From positions 1-36,758 of the forward strand of contig JAVVPF010000031.1 in NCBI GenBank assembly GCA_036655895.1: a DNA stretch of 36,758 nucleotides, in the 5' to 3' direction. Under the pieces are notes generated by a model. That model worked only from the letters and a program-made list of their open reading frames with translations. It made no database searches and had not been told where the DNA came from. Shown here piece by piece: positions 14,661 to 22,878 of the stretch (within the stretch, counting starts at the first letter, position 1; each line of letters opens with the position of its first letter). A program made the position numbers and the translations under genes. The DNA is from Cloacibacillus sp. Its GTDB lineage: Bacteria > Synergistota > Synergistia > Synergistales > Synergistaceae.

Positions 14661-15206
14661 TTATTTTGGTTCAAGAAGTCCGTAGCCGCCCGCTTCTCTG
14701 CGGTAGACCGCGTTTATTGCGCCCGTTTCGTCGTTTTTGAAAAGGAAGAACGAATGGCCCAGAAGATCCATCTGCATGGTCGCCTCTATCGGAGTCATCA
14801 CGTCGACGGCAAACCTCTTCGTCTTCACTATCTCGCGGACCGGCTCTTCCGCCTCCACCGGCTGCGCCGGCGCAAGCTCAGGCGCCAGATCGAACGAAAA
14901 ATCCTGCACCTTCATGCGTCCCTTGTCGGTAAGATAGCTCTTGTGCTTTTTTACCTGGCGTTCAATGTTTTTCAGCGCCTTGTCAAAGGCTTTGCGAAGG
15001 TCTGGGGCGTAATCTTCCCCGCGCATGATCACTCCGTTGACGTTTGCGGTGATCTCAACAACATTCATGCCGCGTTTGTAATTGAGAGCCACCTGGGTGT
15101 CAAGGATGCGGTCGAAGAATTTTTCTATCTTGAAAAGCTTCTTCTCCATGTATTCCTTGATGTCTCCCGGGAGTTCGACATTGCGCGTTACAAAACGTAC
15201 CTCCAT
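14661..15206 (-). CDS. hpf: Ribosome hibernation promoting factor, long form
   Basis: A 181-residue protein of the long HPF family, which pairs ribosomes into inactive 100S dimers in stationary phase. The N-terminal domain (MEVRFVTRNVELPGDIKEYMEKKLFKIEKFF..ALNYKRGMNVVEITANVNG) is the ribosome-binding part; the C-terminal domain (about 125-181: VKTKRFAVDVMTPIEATMQMDLLGHSFFLFKNDETGAINAVYRR in pieces) is the dimerisation domain of the long form. The ATG at 15206 with GGAGGAG upstream was preferred to one six codons earlier. It has its own promoter and terminator. Confidence 0.95.
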   Translation of the reverse strand: MEVRFVTRNVELPGDIKEYMEKKLFKIEKFFDRILDTQVALNYKRGMNVVEITANVNGVIMRGEDYAPDLRKAFDKALKNIERQVKKHKSYLTDKGRMKVQDFSFDLAPELAPAQPVEAEEPVREIVKTKRFAVDVMTPIEATMQMDLLGHSFFLFKNDETGAINAVYRREAGGYGLLEPK

Positions 15207-15251
15207 AGCAACTCCTCCATTCATATGCTGCTATTTTCTGTTGCTAGTGAC

Positions 15252-15280
15252 ATTTTAGCATGATAGTTAAATAGGTACAA
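15252..15280 (-). promoter_or_regulatory. hpf promoter
   Basis: On the minus strand TTGTAC (15280-15275) and TAAAAT (15257-15252), with a 17-base spacer, about 45 bases ahead of the hpf start codon. Confidence 0.65.
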
Positions 15281-15344
15281 ATGTGAAAATTATGTAAATA
15301 TTTACGCCGCTTTGTGCATGGGAAAAAGATAGTGTGAAAATTAG

Positions 15345-15373
15345 TGGCAATAATCGGCGCTTGATATTATAAT
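15345..15373 (+). promoter_or_regulatory. Candidate promoter of the aminotransferase gene
   Basis: A perfect TATAAT lies at 15368-15373, 40 bases before the start codon, in a short AT-rich stretch. The -35 region at 17 bases spacing is TGGCAA (15345-15350), a weak match. Confidence 0.45.
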
Positions 15374-15412
15374 AGCGCGTATCTTGTCATTTAGAGATTG
15401 GAGGCATTAAAT

Positions 15413-16579
15413 GTGAAGTTTTCTAAAAGGATCATGAACATACAGCCGTCGGCCACACTCAGCATCTCCGGCAAGGCGAAGACGATGAAGGACGAGGGCA
15501 AACCCGTTATCTCCTTCAGCACAGGCGAACCTGATTTCAAATCACCGGCAGCGGCAAACGACGCCGCCATAGAGGCTATCAAACGCGGAGAATCGCACTA
15601 CACGCTAAATCCGGGGATCATGGAGCTGCGTCAGGAGGTCTGCAAATATTACAAAGAACGCTTCGGACTGGACTATAAACCCTCCGAGGTGATCATAGGC
15701 TCCGGCGCGAAGCCGCTTCTCTATGAGGCTATGCAGGCGCTCGTCGACGAAGGCGACGAGGTGATCATCTTCTCCCCTGCGTGGGTCAGCTACGTTGAAC
15801 AGCTGCACATGGCAGGCGGCAAGGAGGCGGTCGTCGATACAATAGCGACTGGGCTTGTGCCGACGAAAGAAAATATCGAGGCGGCCGTCACCGACAAGAC
15901 GGTCGGCATCCTTCTAAATTCTCCGTCCAACCCCACAGGCGCAATTTATTCCGAGGAGACTATGAAGACCATAGCGGACGTCGCGCGCAGCCACGGCCTC
16001 TGGATAATTTTCGACGAAATATACGAGCGTCTCGCCTATGAACCGGCGCATCATGTAAACATTCTGAACGTGGCGCCCGATCTCAAAGAGAGCGTGCTCA
16101 TAATAAACGGCGTCAGCAAGAGCTACGCGATGACGGGTTGGCGCATCGGCTACGCGCTCGGCTCTGAGGCGCTCATTAAAAAGATCAACACATTGCAGAC
16201 GCACCTCACCTCAAACGCAACCTCCATCGCGCAGTGGGCGGCGCTCGGCGCGCTTCGCGGCGCGGAGAATGATGTGCAGATGATGCTCTCCGCCTTCAAA
16301 AAACGCCGTGAGCTGATACTTTCTCTCATTCGCGAAATGCCTTATGTAAAGGTGAAGGAGCCGGAGGGCGCGTTCTACGTTTTTGTCGACGTGCGCGAGA
16401 CGCCGATAGCGGACGACATGGAGTTCTGCCGCCGGCTGCTTGAAGAAAAATATATAGCGGCCGTCCCCGGTGCGGCATTCCTCGCGCCCGGCTTCGTGCG
16501 CTTCTCCTACGCCTGTTCCGAAGAGAACATCAAAGAGGGCATGGCGCGGATGAAGGCCTTTCTTGAAGGGCTGAAATAG
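15413..16579 (+). CDS. Class I/II PLP-dependent aminotransferase (aspartate aminotransferase-like)
   Basis: A 388-residue fold-type I aminotransferase. The substrate arm region reads SISGKAKTMKDEGKPVISFSTGEPDF; NSPSNPTGAIY holds the conserved Asn and FDEIYERLAY the Asp that contacts the PLP ring nitrogen; NGVSKSYAMTGWRIGY contains the Schiff-base Lys and the phosphate-binding Arg; APGFVRFSYA carries the carboxylate-binding Arg. This is the AspC/PatA-like I-gamma subgroup, but the amino acid used cannot be fixed from sequence alone. The GTG at 15413 with GGAGG eight bases upstream was chosen over a TTG at 15398 that overlaps that binding site. It is transcribed alone. Confidence 0.92.
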   Translation: MKFSKRIMNIQPSATLSISGKAKTMKDEGKPVISFSTGEPDFKSPAAANDAAIEAIKRGESHYTLNPGIMELRQEVCKYYKERFGLDYKPSEVIIGSGAKPLLYEAMQALVDEGDEVIIFSPAWVSYVEQLHMAGGKEAVVDTIATGLVPTKENIEAAVTDKTVGILLNSPSNPTGAIYSEETMKTIADVARSHGLWIIFDEIYERLAYEPAHHVNILNVAPDLKESVLIINGVSKSYAMTGWRIGYALGSEALIKKINTLQTHLTSNATSIAQWAALGALRGAENDVQMMLSAFKKRRELILSLIREMPYVKVKEPEGAFYVFVDVRETPIADDMEFCRRLLEEKYIAAVPGAAFLAPGFVRFSYACSEENIKEGMARMKAFLEGLK

Positions 16580-16608
16580 CGGCGCGTACTCTTTTCATTT
16601 AAAAACCA

Positions 16609-16646
16609 GACGGGCCTCGCGCGTTATGTTTCATTTCGCGGGAGGC
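16609..16646. terminator. Bidirectional terminator between aminotransferase and radA
   Basis: GACGGGCCTC at 16609-16618 pairs perfectly with GAGGCCCGTC at 16632-16641, followed by TTTTT. On the minus strand the run CTGGTTTTT follows, so it can also serve radA. Confidence 0.88.
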
Positions 16647-16673
16647 CCGTCTTTTTATTTGAGATGCAGCGCG

Positions 16674-18029
16674 TTAGTTTTTCAAAAAGAGGTCGATAAT
16701 ATCTTTTACGGAGGAGACTTTCAAAACTTCTACCGGATAACTTTCCTTCGGCGTGCGGCGGCTGATAACGGCTTTTTTGAAGCCAAGGCGCGCAGCCTCG
16801 CGCACGCGCATCAGAGTGCGTCCGGCGGGGCGCACCTCTCCGGCAAGCCCCACCTCTCCGATGAAGCATATTTCGGACGGCAGAGCTATGTCCGTTACGG
16901 CGGAGGCAAGCGCCGCGCAGATGCCGAGGTCGGCCGACGGGTCTTTGAGCGTCAACCCGCCCGCTACGTTCAGATATAGGTCGCTCGAACGCGAGGGGAT
17001 GCCGCACCGTCTTTCCAGCACCGCAAGAAGAAGCTGGAGTCGGCTGACGTCGATGCCGCGCGCCGTGCGCTTTGGATATGGAAAGGGCGTAGGGCACGCA
17101 AGCGCCTGTATCTCCGCAGCGAGCGCGCGCGAGCCTTCCAGCACGGTGGCGATGGCGACGCCGGAGCTTCCGAGGTCGGTGCCGTTCCAGTAGAGGCGGC
17201 TTGGATCGTTTACTGCGGCAAGCCCTTTTTCGGACATTTCAAAGATGCCCAGCTCCTCCGTGCTGCCGAAACGATTTTTTTCGGCGCGCAGCAAGCGGTT
17301 TGGACTGTTCTGTTCTCCAGAAAAAAGCAGCACGACGTCGACAAGGTGCTCAAGCAGCTTCGGCCCCGCTATCTGGCCCTGTTTCGTTATGTGCCCGACG
17401 AGGACGGTAGGGATGGCGCAGCGTTTGGCGGTCTCAACCGCCATTGCGGCGACGCCCTTTACCTGATTTGGCGAGCCGGCCCAGCCGCTTTCGCTGTCTG
17501 CGCGGAAGGCCTGAACGCTGTCAATGACCATGAAGGCGTAATTATGCCTTTCTGCGGCGGCGAGCGACGAGGGAAGGTCGCTCTCGCAGAGCAAGTCAAG
17601 CCCCTTCGTCATGAGGCCGAGCCTCCTGCCGCGGAGAGCCAGCTGCCCGGAGGATTCTTCGCCCGAGATGTAGAGCACGGATTTTCCCTGCTTCGCCATC
17701 GCGGCGCACACCTGCAAGAGCAGCGTCGATTTGCCGACGCCCGGCTCGCCGCCCAGCAGCGTCACTCCGCCCTGCACCCAGCCTCCGCCGAGCACACGGT
17801 CGAGCTCTTCAATGCCGGAGGGCGTGCGCTCCGGCTCCTCCACTTCCAGGCCGGAGATGGGGACGGCGGCTTTGACGGAGGCTACAAGCCCCGTCTTTCT
17901 GTCGGCGGCAACGGGGGCCTCTTCTTCCATTGAGCCCCATGCGCCGCATTTTGGACACTTTCCTATGAGCGTGATGCTTTTGTAGCCGCATTCCGAACAT
18001 TTATAACTTGATATATCTTTTTTAGCCAT
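16674..18029 (-). CDS. radA: DNA repair protein RadA
   Basis: A 451-residue RecA-related branch-migration ATPase. Zinc finger Cys 11, 14, 25 and 28 (CSECGYKSITLIGKCPKCG); Walker A GEPGVGKST at 94-102; the RadA-specific KNRFG at 251-255; and a Lon-like C-terminal domain (from about 290) ending with the family's LASAVTDIALP and FIGEVGLAGEVRP blocks. Length is normal. It lies six bases after the stop of the PHP-domain gene and is probably the last gene of that minus-strand unit; linkage of radA to the upstream cluster may be only by chance. Confidence 0.96.
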   Translation of the reverse strand: MAKKDISSYKCSECGYKSITLIGKCPKCGAWGSMEEEAPVAADRKTGLVASVKAAVPISGLEVEEPERTPSGIEELDRVLGGGWVQGGVTLLGGEPGVGKSTLLLQVCAAMAKQGKSVLYISGEESSGQLALRGRRLGLMTKGLDLLCESDLPSSLAAAERHNYAFMVIDSVQAFRADSESGWAGSPNQVKGVAAMAVETAKRCAIPTVLVGHITKQGQIAGPKLLEHLVDVVLLFSGEQNSPNRLLRAEKNRFGSTEELGIFEMSEKGLAAVNDPSRLYWNGTDLGSSGVAIATVLEGSRALAAEIQALACPTPFPYPKRTARGIDVSRLQLLLAVLERRCGIPSRSSDLYLNVAGGLTLKDPSADLGICAALASAVTDIALPSEICFIGEVGLAGEVRPAGRTLMRVREAARLGFKKAVISRRTPKESYPVEVLKVSSVKDIIDLFLKN

Positions 18030-18035
18030 TATCGT

Positions 18036-18785
18036 TTAGCCCCAGGGCCATGAGATCCTTCTTCCGTCTTCATTTTTGAGCGCCTTTTTTATTTCATCGA
18101 AGGTGGGCGCCTCAAGCATCATCTTTGTGCAGTTGGCGCGGGAGAGCGTCTCAAGAGAATGGGAGTCGGACGACCTTATGAAGGCGCGTCCCGGATAACG
18201 CTGCCGCCATTCTTCGGCTTCGTCGTGGCTGAGCCTGCGGGAGAGCTCAAAGGCGTCCGCCGGATAATCGGGCGGCATGGGGCCGAGCGCCGCCGGATAC
18301 GAAAAGGCTGGACGGTCCACATGCGCCAGTATCGCAAGCGCGCCCACGCTGTGCAGCTTTGCCACGATCTCGTCCACTTCGTAGCCGGCGCCCTGTATGA
18401 GCAGCACTTCTTCTTCTTTTATTATTTCGTTGCGCGCGTCCACCACTATCTGATAGCCGAAGTTGTCGACGTTGTTTTTTATCGGCCTGATACGTTTCCA
18501 GAGCCATTCTTTATAACAGAGTGCGGTTTCGTAATTTGGGAAGACGGAGAGGATGTGTATGTCTTCAGCGCTCTGCGTCTCTATGCAGGGGATGACGACA
18601 GGATTTCCTCCGGCGGCCTCTGATATGCCGGGAAAATTTTCACAGGTATTGTGGTCAGCTATGCCTATGATGTCAAGCCCCGCTTCACGTGCGCCGTCCA
18701 CAATTTCCGGCGCGCCCATCTCAAGCTCGCCGCACGGCGAAAGCAGCGTGTGTATATGAAGGTCTACCCAAAAGGGCTTCAGCAA
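18036..18785 (-). CDS. PHP-domain phosphoesterase-like protein
   Basis: About 249 residues. Metal-binding motifs of the PHP family are visible in order: WVDLHIHTLLSPCG (HxH), GIADHNTCENF (the second DH), a Glu in VIPCIETQS, LAHVDRPAFSY (H) and SSDSHSLE (DxH). Such proteins are metal-dependent phosphatases; versions of this length next to DRTGG and hydrogenase-like genes are common in anaerobes, but the substrate is not known. The start is uncertain: TTG at 18785 directly precedes the conserved LKPFWVDLHIHT; longer readings overlap the upstream DRTGG gene by more than 40 bases. Confidence 0.87.
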   Translation of the reverse strand: MLKPFWVDLHIHTLLSPCGELEMGAPEIVDGAREAGLDIIGIADHNTCENFPGISEAAGGNPVVIPCIETQSAEDIHILSVFPNYETALCYKEWLWKRIRPIKNNVDNFGYQIVVDARNEIIKEEEVLLIQGAGYEVDEIVAKLHSVGALAILAHVDRPAFSYPAALGPMPPDYPADAFELSRRLSHDEAEEWRQRYPGRAFIRSSDSHSLETLSRANCTKMMLEAPTFDEIKKALKNEDGRRISWPWG

Positions 18786-18789
18786 GCGT

Positions 18790-19125
18790 CTAGCCCTTAA
18801 GCCCCAGCGCGTGCATCTTCGCACAGACCTCATAAAGGCTCTCGGGAACGGAGAGCACCGTTATGTTTTCTGTATTGCAGCGTTCAAGCAGGTCGTCCGG
18901 GGCCTTGCGCCCCGCCGCTATGATTATTATTGGAAGGTCTTTCAGCACCGCCACAGCGGCCACGTTGAGGTGGGCCTGTATCGTCACCCAGGCCGCGCCC
19001 TCGCGCGCCACGCCCATTATGAAGCTCAAAAGGTCGCCCGCTATAGCCTCTGTTATCTCTCTTTCGCCGGCGCCGGCGCACTGGACCTCTCCGCCAAGCG
19101 CGCTGCAAAGTTCGCTTACTGTCAA
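18790..19125 (-). CDS. DRTGG-domain protein (downstream copy)
   Basis: A 111-residue single-domain protein similar to the stand-alone DRTGG proteins found beside iron-only hydrogenase genes (FIMGVAREGAAWVTIQAHLNVAAVAVLKDLP.IIIIAAGRKAPDDLLERC in pieces). The domain is thought to bind a small ligand, possibly a nucleotide, but its function is not established. The start is TTG at 19125, overlapping the stop of the iron-sulfur protein gene (TTGA), with GGGGTGG seven bases before it. A second DRTGG gene lies at the head of the same cluster (20893-21255). Confidence 0.82.
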   Translation of the reverse strand: MTVSELCSALGGEVQCAGAGEREITEAIAGDLLSFIMGVAREGAAWVTIQAHLNVAAVAVLKDLPIIIIAAGRKAPDDLLERCNTENITVLSVPESLYEVCAKMHALGLKG

Positions 19126-20438
19126 TTTGATCCACCCCTTCTTTTAAGAGTCTGCGGCTGTGACTCAGAAAGAGTCACTATTTTATTCGCAAGCGAAGAT
19201 ATGCCTTCGCGAAGTTTGAAGATGCAGTCTGTGACGGAGCCGTGTCCGCGCACTATCTCCTCCGCCATCGCCTGGCACGACGGACGTCCGCAGGAGCCGC
19301 AGTCGATGTGCGGAAGGCCCGAGTATATTTCTTTCATCTGCTGGAGCTTCACCATGGCGTCCGCCACGTTGTCCGAAAGCGGCAGCCTTGGACGCGGTGA
19401 AAATTCTTTCGTCACCATCCAGAAGTCCATCGCGTAAAGTCCTTCGACGCGGCGGAGGTCCTTCGGCGTTATTTCCCAGTTCGTTTTCATGTTGTTCAGC
19501 CGCAGGTTCGCAAGAAAACGCGAGTCGGCTGTGCCTATGCCGCCAACGCATCCGGTGTCGCATATACGGCATTCTATAAAGTCTACGGAACGCAGGCGGC
19601 CCAGTTCAAGCTCCTGCAAGACGTCAAGCGTGTTTCTCATTCCAGATACGGCAAGCATCGTCAGTTTTTTATCTGAGAAGGCCTGTATGTGCTTCGCTTC
19701 TCCGCCGCGCCGCGCCCACTGCACCCAGCGGCCGTTGCGCTCTCGCGGCGTGTGACTCGGCGCCGGCGAGACGTTGCTTGCCATGATGCTGCGCGCCACG
19801 CGGCGCACTGTGACGGCCTGCTCTATCGGCGACTGTTCTCTGCCCTGTGGTTCACGCTTCATCGTTATCTTTGAAGAACAGGGCGCAAGCAGCGTGACCG
19901 GCGCCGTTGTGTTGGTCCTCATGCGCCACAGGTCGGCCGCAAGTTCAAGCGGCGAGCAGACGTGCACGACGCGCGGCAGAAGTTCCGGGAAACGCGACTG
20001 TATGAGCCTCAGCACCGACGGGCAGTACGAGGAGATGAGAGGAAGCTGCGAGGCGGGAGTGCGCGATATCATCTGCGCGCTCGCGTAGGAGCAGAGGTCA
20101 AAGGCCTCCTCCAGCTCGTCTATAAGAAGGTTGAAGTCAAGCGATTGCAGCACGTCCACAAGCTGCGCCGGGTCGTTATAATGGCTGAATTGAGAAAAAA
20201 AGACGGGGTCGGGGATGAGCGTCACCCTTGAGGATTCTTTGATGCGGTTCCAATCGTCCTCCTCAATGCCGAGCGCCTGCCGGTGGCAGGAGCGCAGACA
20301 TTCGCCGCAGTCTATGCAGAGCTCGCCCATGATGCTTATTTCACCGTCAACTACACGTATGGCCTCCACAGGACAGACCTTGATACAGTTGACGCAGCCC
20401 TGGCAGGCCTCTCTTGAAATCTTAACGCTGTGAAGCAT
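19122..20438 (-). CDS. [FeFe]-hydrogenase-like iron-sulfur protein, probably sensory
   Basis: A 438-residue protein. The N-terminus has two 4Fe-4S ferredoxin motifs (CxxCxxCxxxCP at Cys 12-22; second set Cys 41-51). The central domain corresponds to the [FeFe]-hydrogenase H domain: SSYCPS (Cys 139) in place of TSCCP, APCSSK (Cys 187) in place of MPCxxK, and ECRICDTGCVGG (Cys 293 and 297) in place of ExMxCxxGCxxGG. All four probable H-cluster ligands are kept; the proton-relay Cys of TSCCP is Tyr. A further CxxCxxxxC..C cluster domain (Cys 380-405) closes the protein. Start at 20438 with GAGGTG nine bases upstream. Neighbours suggest a redox or H2 sensor; catalysis is doubtful. Confidence 0.83.
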   Translation of the reverse strand: MLHSVKISREACQGCVNCIKVCPVEAIRVVDGEISIMGELCIDCGECLRSCHRQALGIEEDDWNRIKESSRVTLIPDPVFFSQFSHYNDPAQLVDVLQSLDFNLLIDELEEAFDLCSYASAQMISRTPASQLPLISSYCPSVLRLIQSRFPELLPRVVHVCSPLELAADLWRMRTNTTAPVTLLAPCSSKITMKREPQGREQSPIEQAVTVRRVARSIMASNVSPAPSHTPRERNGRWVQWARRGGEAKHIQAFSDKKLTMLAVSGMRNTLDVLQELELGRLRSVDFIECRICDTGCVGGIGTADSRFLANLRLNNMKTNWEITPKDLRRVEGLYAMDFWMVTKEFSPRPRLPLSDNVADAMVKLQQMKEIYSGLPHIDCGSCGRPSCQAMAEEIVRGHGSVTDCIFKLREGISSLANKIVTLSESQPQTLKRRGGSN

Positions 20439-20457
20439 CGTCATTCACCTCGTTTGT

Positions 20458-20889
20458 CTAATTTTGAGGAAAATATACCACGCACTTTAACGTAGTGCCC
20501 TTTCCAATTGTGGATTCTATATCAAACTCATCGCAGTTCCTTTTGATGTTCGGCAGGCCCATGCCGGCGCCAAAGCCCATCTCTCGCGCCTCTTCCGTCG
20601 CGGTGCTGTAACCTTCGATCATGGCTTTGCTTATATCGGGTATGCCCGGGCCTTCGTCCTTTGCGACGAGGTCTACATGGTCTTCGGAGATGATGGCCTG
20701 AAGAATGCCGCCGCCCGCGTGGATGACGAGGTTTATTTCGGACTCATAGGTGATTATCGCCACGCGCCGACATATGTCCGAGGCTATTCCTAGCATTTTG
20801 AGGGTATTTTTTATATTGTTCGAGGCTGCGCCCGCAACCATAAAATCATTGCCCTCAATTCTGTATTCAAGACAGACAGGGGCTCCCAT
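20458..20889 (-). CDS. RsbT-like anti-sigma/serine kinase ATPase
   Basis: A 143-residue GHKL-type ATP-binding protein. ESEINLVIHAGGG is the N box (E..N), DEGPGIPD the G1 box and MGFGAGMGLPNIKRNCDEFDIES the G2 box with its lid. Length and order match RsbT/RsbW-type kinases and not full histidine kinases, since there is no dimerisation or phospho-acceptor region. In similar gene groups this protein is encoded beside DRTGG and hydrogenase-like proteins, and would pass on a redox signal; its target is unknown. AGGAG precedes the ATG, and the gene begins three bases after the upstream DRTGG stop. Confidence 0.88.
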   Translation of the reverse strand: MGAPVCLEYRIEGNDFMVAGAASNNIKNTLKMLGIASDICRRVAIITYESEINLVIHAGGGILQAIISEDHVDLVAKDEGPGIPDISKAMIEGYSTATEEAREMGFGAGMGLPNIKRNCDEFDIESTIGKGTTLKCVVYFPQN

Positions 20890-20892
20890 TAT

Positions 20893-21255
20893 TTAAATCT
20901 CCTGCATCTGGATGCTCGGTTTCATGCCCTTTGCAAACAAAATACCGCATGACTCAAACATGCTGTATCTTGTAAGGAGAATTGGGATGCCGTTCTCTCT
21001 CGCCAACTGCACGGTCTCGTCGAGAGGCACCTTACCGCGGACAAAAACTATCGCGGGTATGTCGAGCATCTGCGCCGTCCTGACGATCTGCACATTTGTA
21101 AGCCCGGTCAAAAGCAGTGAACCCGGCGTACAGAAGGCGAGCACATCGCTCATTAGATCACAGGCATAGGCGTTGTTTATCACAATGCTGTTAAGATCGT
21201 CTTCGGTAGAAATATTCTTGGCGTCAAGCAGTGACGCCAGTTCCTGCAAGGTCAT
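20893..21255 (-). CDS. DRTGG-domain protein (first gene of the hydrogenase-like cluster)
   Basis: A 120-residue protein with the DRTGG-domain pattern (LLTGLTNVQIVRTAQMLDIPAIVFVRGKVP, then ENGIPILLTRYSMFESCGILFAKG, in pieces). The start MTLQELASLLDAK at 21255 follows GGGGGC; a longer reading adds 36 residues without a better binding site. It heads a run of five closely spaced minus-strand genes (DRTGG, RsbT-like, hydrogenase-like, DRTGG, PHP). Its C-terminal part is longer than that of the downstream copy, so the two are not recent duplicates. Confidence 0.82.
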   Translation of the reverse strand: MTLQELASLLDAKNISTEDDLNSIVINNAYACDLMSDVLAFCTPGSLLLTGLTNVQIVRTAQMLDIPAIVFVRGKVPLDETVQLARENGIPILLTRYSMFESCGILFAKGMKPSIQMQEI

Positions 21256-21290
21256 TTTTTCTGCCCCCTGATACTTTATTTGTAAGTCTT

Positions 21291-21299
21291 TGCTATAAC
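21291..21299 (+). promoter_or_regulatory. Candidate extended -10 promoter for the symporter gene
   Basis: TGCTATAAC fits an extended -10 element on the plus strand in the gap between the divergent cluster and the symporter. No good -35 box accompanies it. An inverted repeat TTTGAT/ATCAAA lies further down, near 21374-21396. Confidence 0.3.
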
Positions 21300-21415
21300 C
21301 AAACTCATTGTGTAAAGAATAACAAAGACAGGAGATAAAAACAAGTGCGCAAAGGAGGCACAATCAATAAATTTTGATGTAATATATGAATCAAATTTGA
21401 CAGGAAGTGGTTTTG

Positions 21416-22813
21416 TTGCAGATATTTTACTTTTCAGCCGCAGCTTTGCTTGTTCTTTTCGTAGGCGCGGGCGTCATTATAGGAAGCAGAGGAACGTCGA
21501 AAAAAGATTTCAGCCTCGGCGGAAGGAAGGCGGGCGCGGCCGGCGTCACCGGCATTCTGCTTGGAGCGCTCGTCGGAGGAGCATCCACTGTAGGCACGGC
21601 GCAGATGGCCTACAGCAGCGGGCTTACCGCGTGGTGGTTCACTCTCGGCGGCGGGATAGGCTGTCTGCTGCTTGGACTTCGCTTCGCCGTTCCGCTGCGC
21701 CGGTCTGAGATCACGACGATCGCGGACTACCTTGAAAAAAGCTACGGAGGCGCCGGCTCGCGCTGCGGCGCGGCCATCGCCTTCACCGCCACCGTCTCGT
21801 CCTCTATAGGCACCTTTATTTCGATATGCGCGCAGTTTCTCGCCTGTATCGCGCTCATTCGCGGCGTCATCCCGCTTTCCGGCTGGCAGGCCGCCCTGGT
21901 CGCGGCCTTCGCAATATGGGGCTTTATTGCGGCGGGCGGCATGAAAAGTTTTTCTACGCTCGGGACGGCCAAGATATTTATTTTATATATAGTGCTCGCG
22001 CTCTGCGCGGGAGCCGCGTGGCATCACAGCGGCGGCGTTTGCGCGGTATATTCGAAGCTTGGCTTCGCACCGTGGTTTAATCCGTTCGGGCGCGGCTTTG
22101 TGCCGGAGATGGGGTATCTGGCCTCGATGATCGTAGGCGTATTCACGACGCAGATATATATACAGTCCTTCGCCGCCGCCAAAGACGCACAGGCCGCGCG
22201 CGCAGGCGCCTTCGCCTCCGCGCTGCTCATGCCTCCGATGGGGCTGCTTGGCGCGTGGGTCGGCCTTTCGGTTAGGGCGGCCGGCGTGCGCATCGCGCCC
22301 GACAAGGTGCTTTCGTGGTTCATCATGGATTCTTTTCCGCCAGTCGTAGGCGGCCTCATCTGGGGCGGAGTGCTTATCACCGTCATCGGCTGCGCCGCCG
22401 GGCTGATACTCGGCATCGCGACCAACATAACGAAGAACTTCATCCCCAAAAAACTGATGTCGCGTTACGCGCACCGCACAAATGAAATCCAGCAGGCGCT
22501 CGTCGCGGTAATGATAATCGCGGCGACGCTGATAGGGCTGGGCTCGGCGGGGACGATGATACTCGACCTGAGTTTTCTCAGCATGGGCCTTCGCGGGGCG
22601 GGGACGTTTTTCCCGTTCGTCATGGCTGTGCTGAAGCCTGGGCTGCTCTCCGCGCCGTGGGCGCTCGCCGCAAGCGCGGGCGGACTTGCCGGGATGCTTA
22701 TCTGGGCCTTCTGCGGCCTCCCCTCCGACCCGCTCTTTGCCGGACTTGCCGTATCTGCGCTGTGCGTCGCAGCCGGTGCAATCTTGGGAAAGAAAAAACA
22801 TCTGGAAATTTAA
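21416..22813 (+). CDS. Sodium:solute symporter family protein
   Basis: About 465 residues with roughly 12-13 membrane segments, matching the SSS family. SKKDFSLGGRKAGAAGVTGILLGALVGGASTVGTAQMAYSSGL (in pieces) is the conserved start with the first Na+-site helix, and RRSEITTIADYLEKSYG follows as the familiar loop after helix 2. The substrate is not evident; proline, pantothenate and sugar carriers all share this scaffold. TTG starts at 21413 or 21416 lie 5-8 bases after AGGAAG; a GTG at 21407 overlaps that site. It is transcribed away from the hydrogenase-like cluster, and a strong bidirectional terminator follows. Confidence 0.88.
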   Translation: MQIFYFSAAALLVLFVGAGVIIGSRGTSKKDFSLGGRKAGAAGVTGILLGALVGGASTVGTAQMAYSSGLTAWWFTLGGGIGCLLLGLRFAVPLRRSEITTIADYLEKSYGGAGSRCGAAIAFTATVSSSIGTFISICAQFLACIALIRGVIPLSGWQAALVAAFAIWGFIAAGGMKSFSTLGTAKIFILYIVLALCAGAAWHHSGGVCAVYSKLGFAPWFNPFGRGFVPEMGYLASMIVGVFTTQIYIQSFAAAKDAQAARAGAFASALLMPPMGLLGAWVGLSVRAAGVRIAPDKVLSWFIMDSFPPVVGGLIWGGVLITVIGCAAGLILGIATNITKNFIPKKLMSRYAHRTNEIQQALVAVMIIAATLIGLGSAGTMILDLSFLSMGLRGAGTFFPFVMAVLKPGLLSAPWALAASAGGLAGMLIWAFCGLPSDPLFAGLAVSALCVAAGAILGKKKHLEI

Positions 22814-22814
22814 A

Positions 22815-22856
22815 AAGCGAGCGTTCTTTCAGACGAAAGAACGCTCGCTTTATTGT
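22815..22856. terminator. Bidirectional terminator after the symporter gene
   Basis: AAGCGAGCGTTCTTTC at 22815-22830 pairs perfectly with GAAAGAACGCTCGCTT at 22835-22850, with an A-rich 5' side and T-rich 3' side. It lies between two convergent genes. Confidence 0.92.
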
Positions 22857-22878
22857 TGTTTTATTTCGCGGGCAAATT

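Noticed and set aside
21983-22801. A 272-codon open frame opposite the symporter gene
   Set aside because: Its composition is extremely rich in Arg, His, Pro and Gly, as expected for the antisense of a GC-rich membrane protein; the symporter reading matches a known family.
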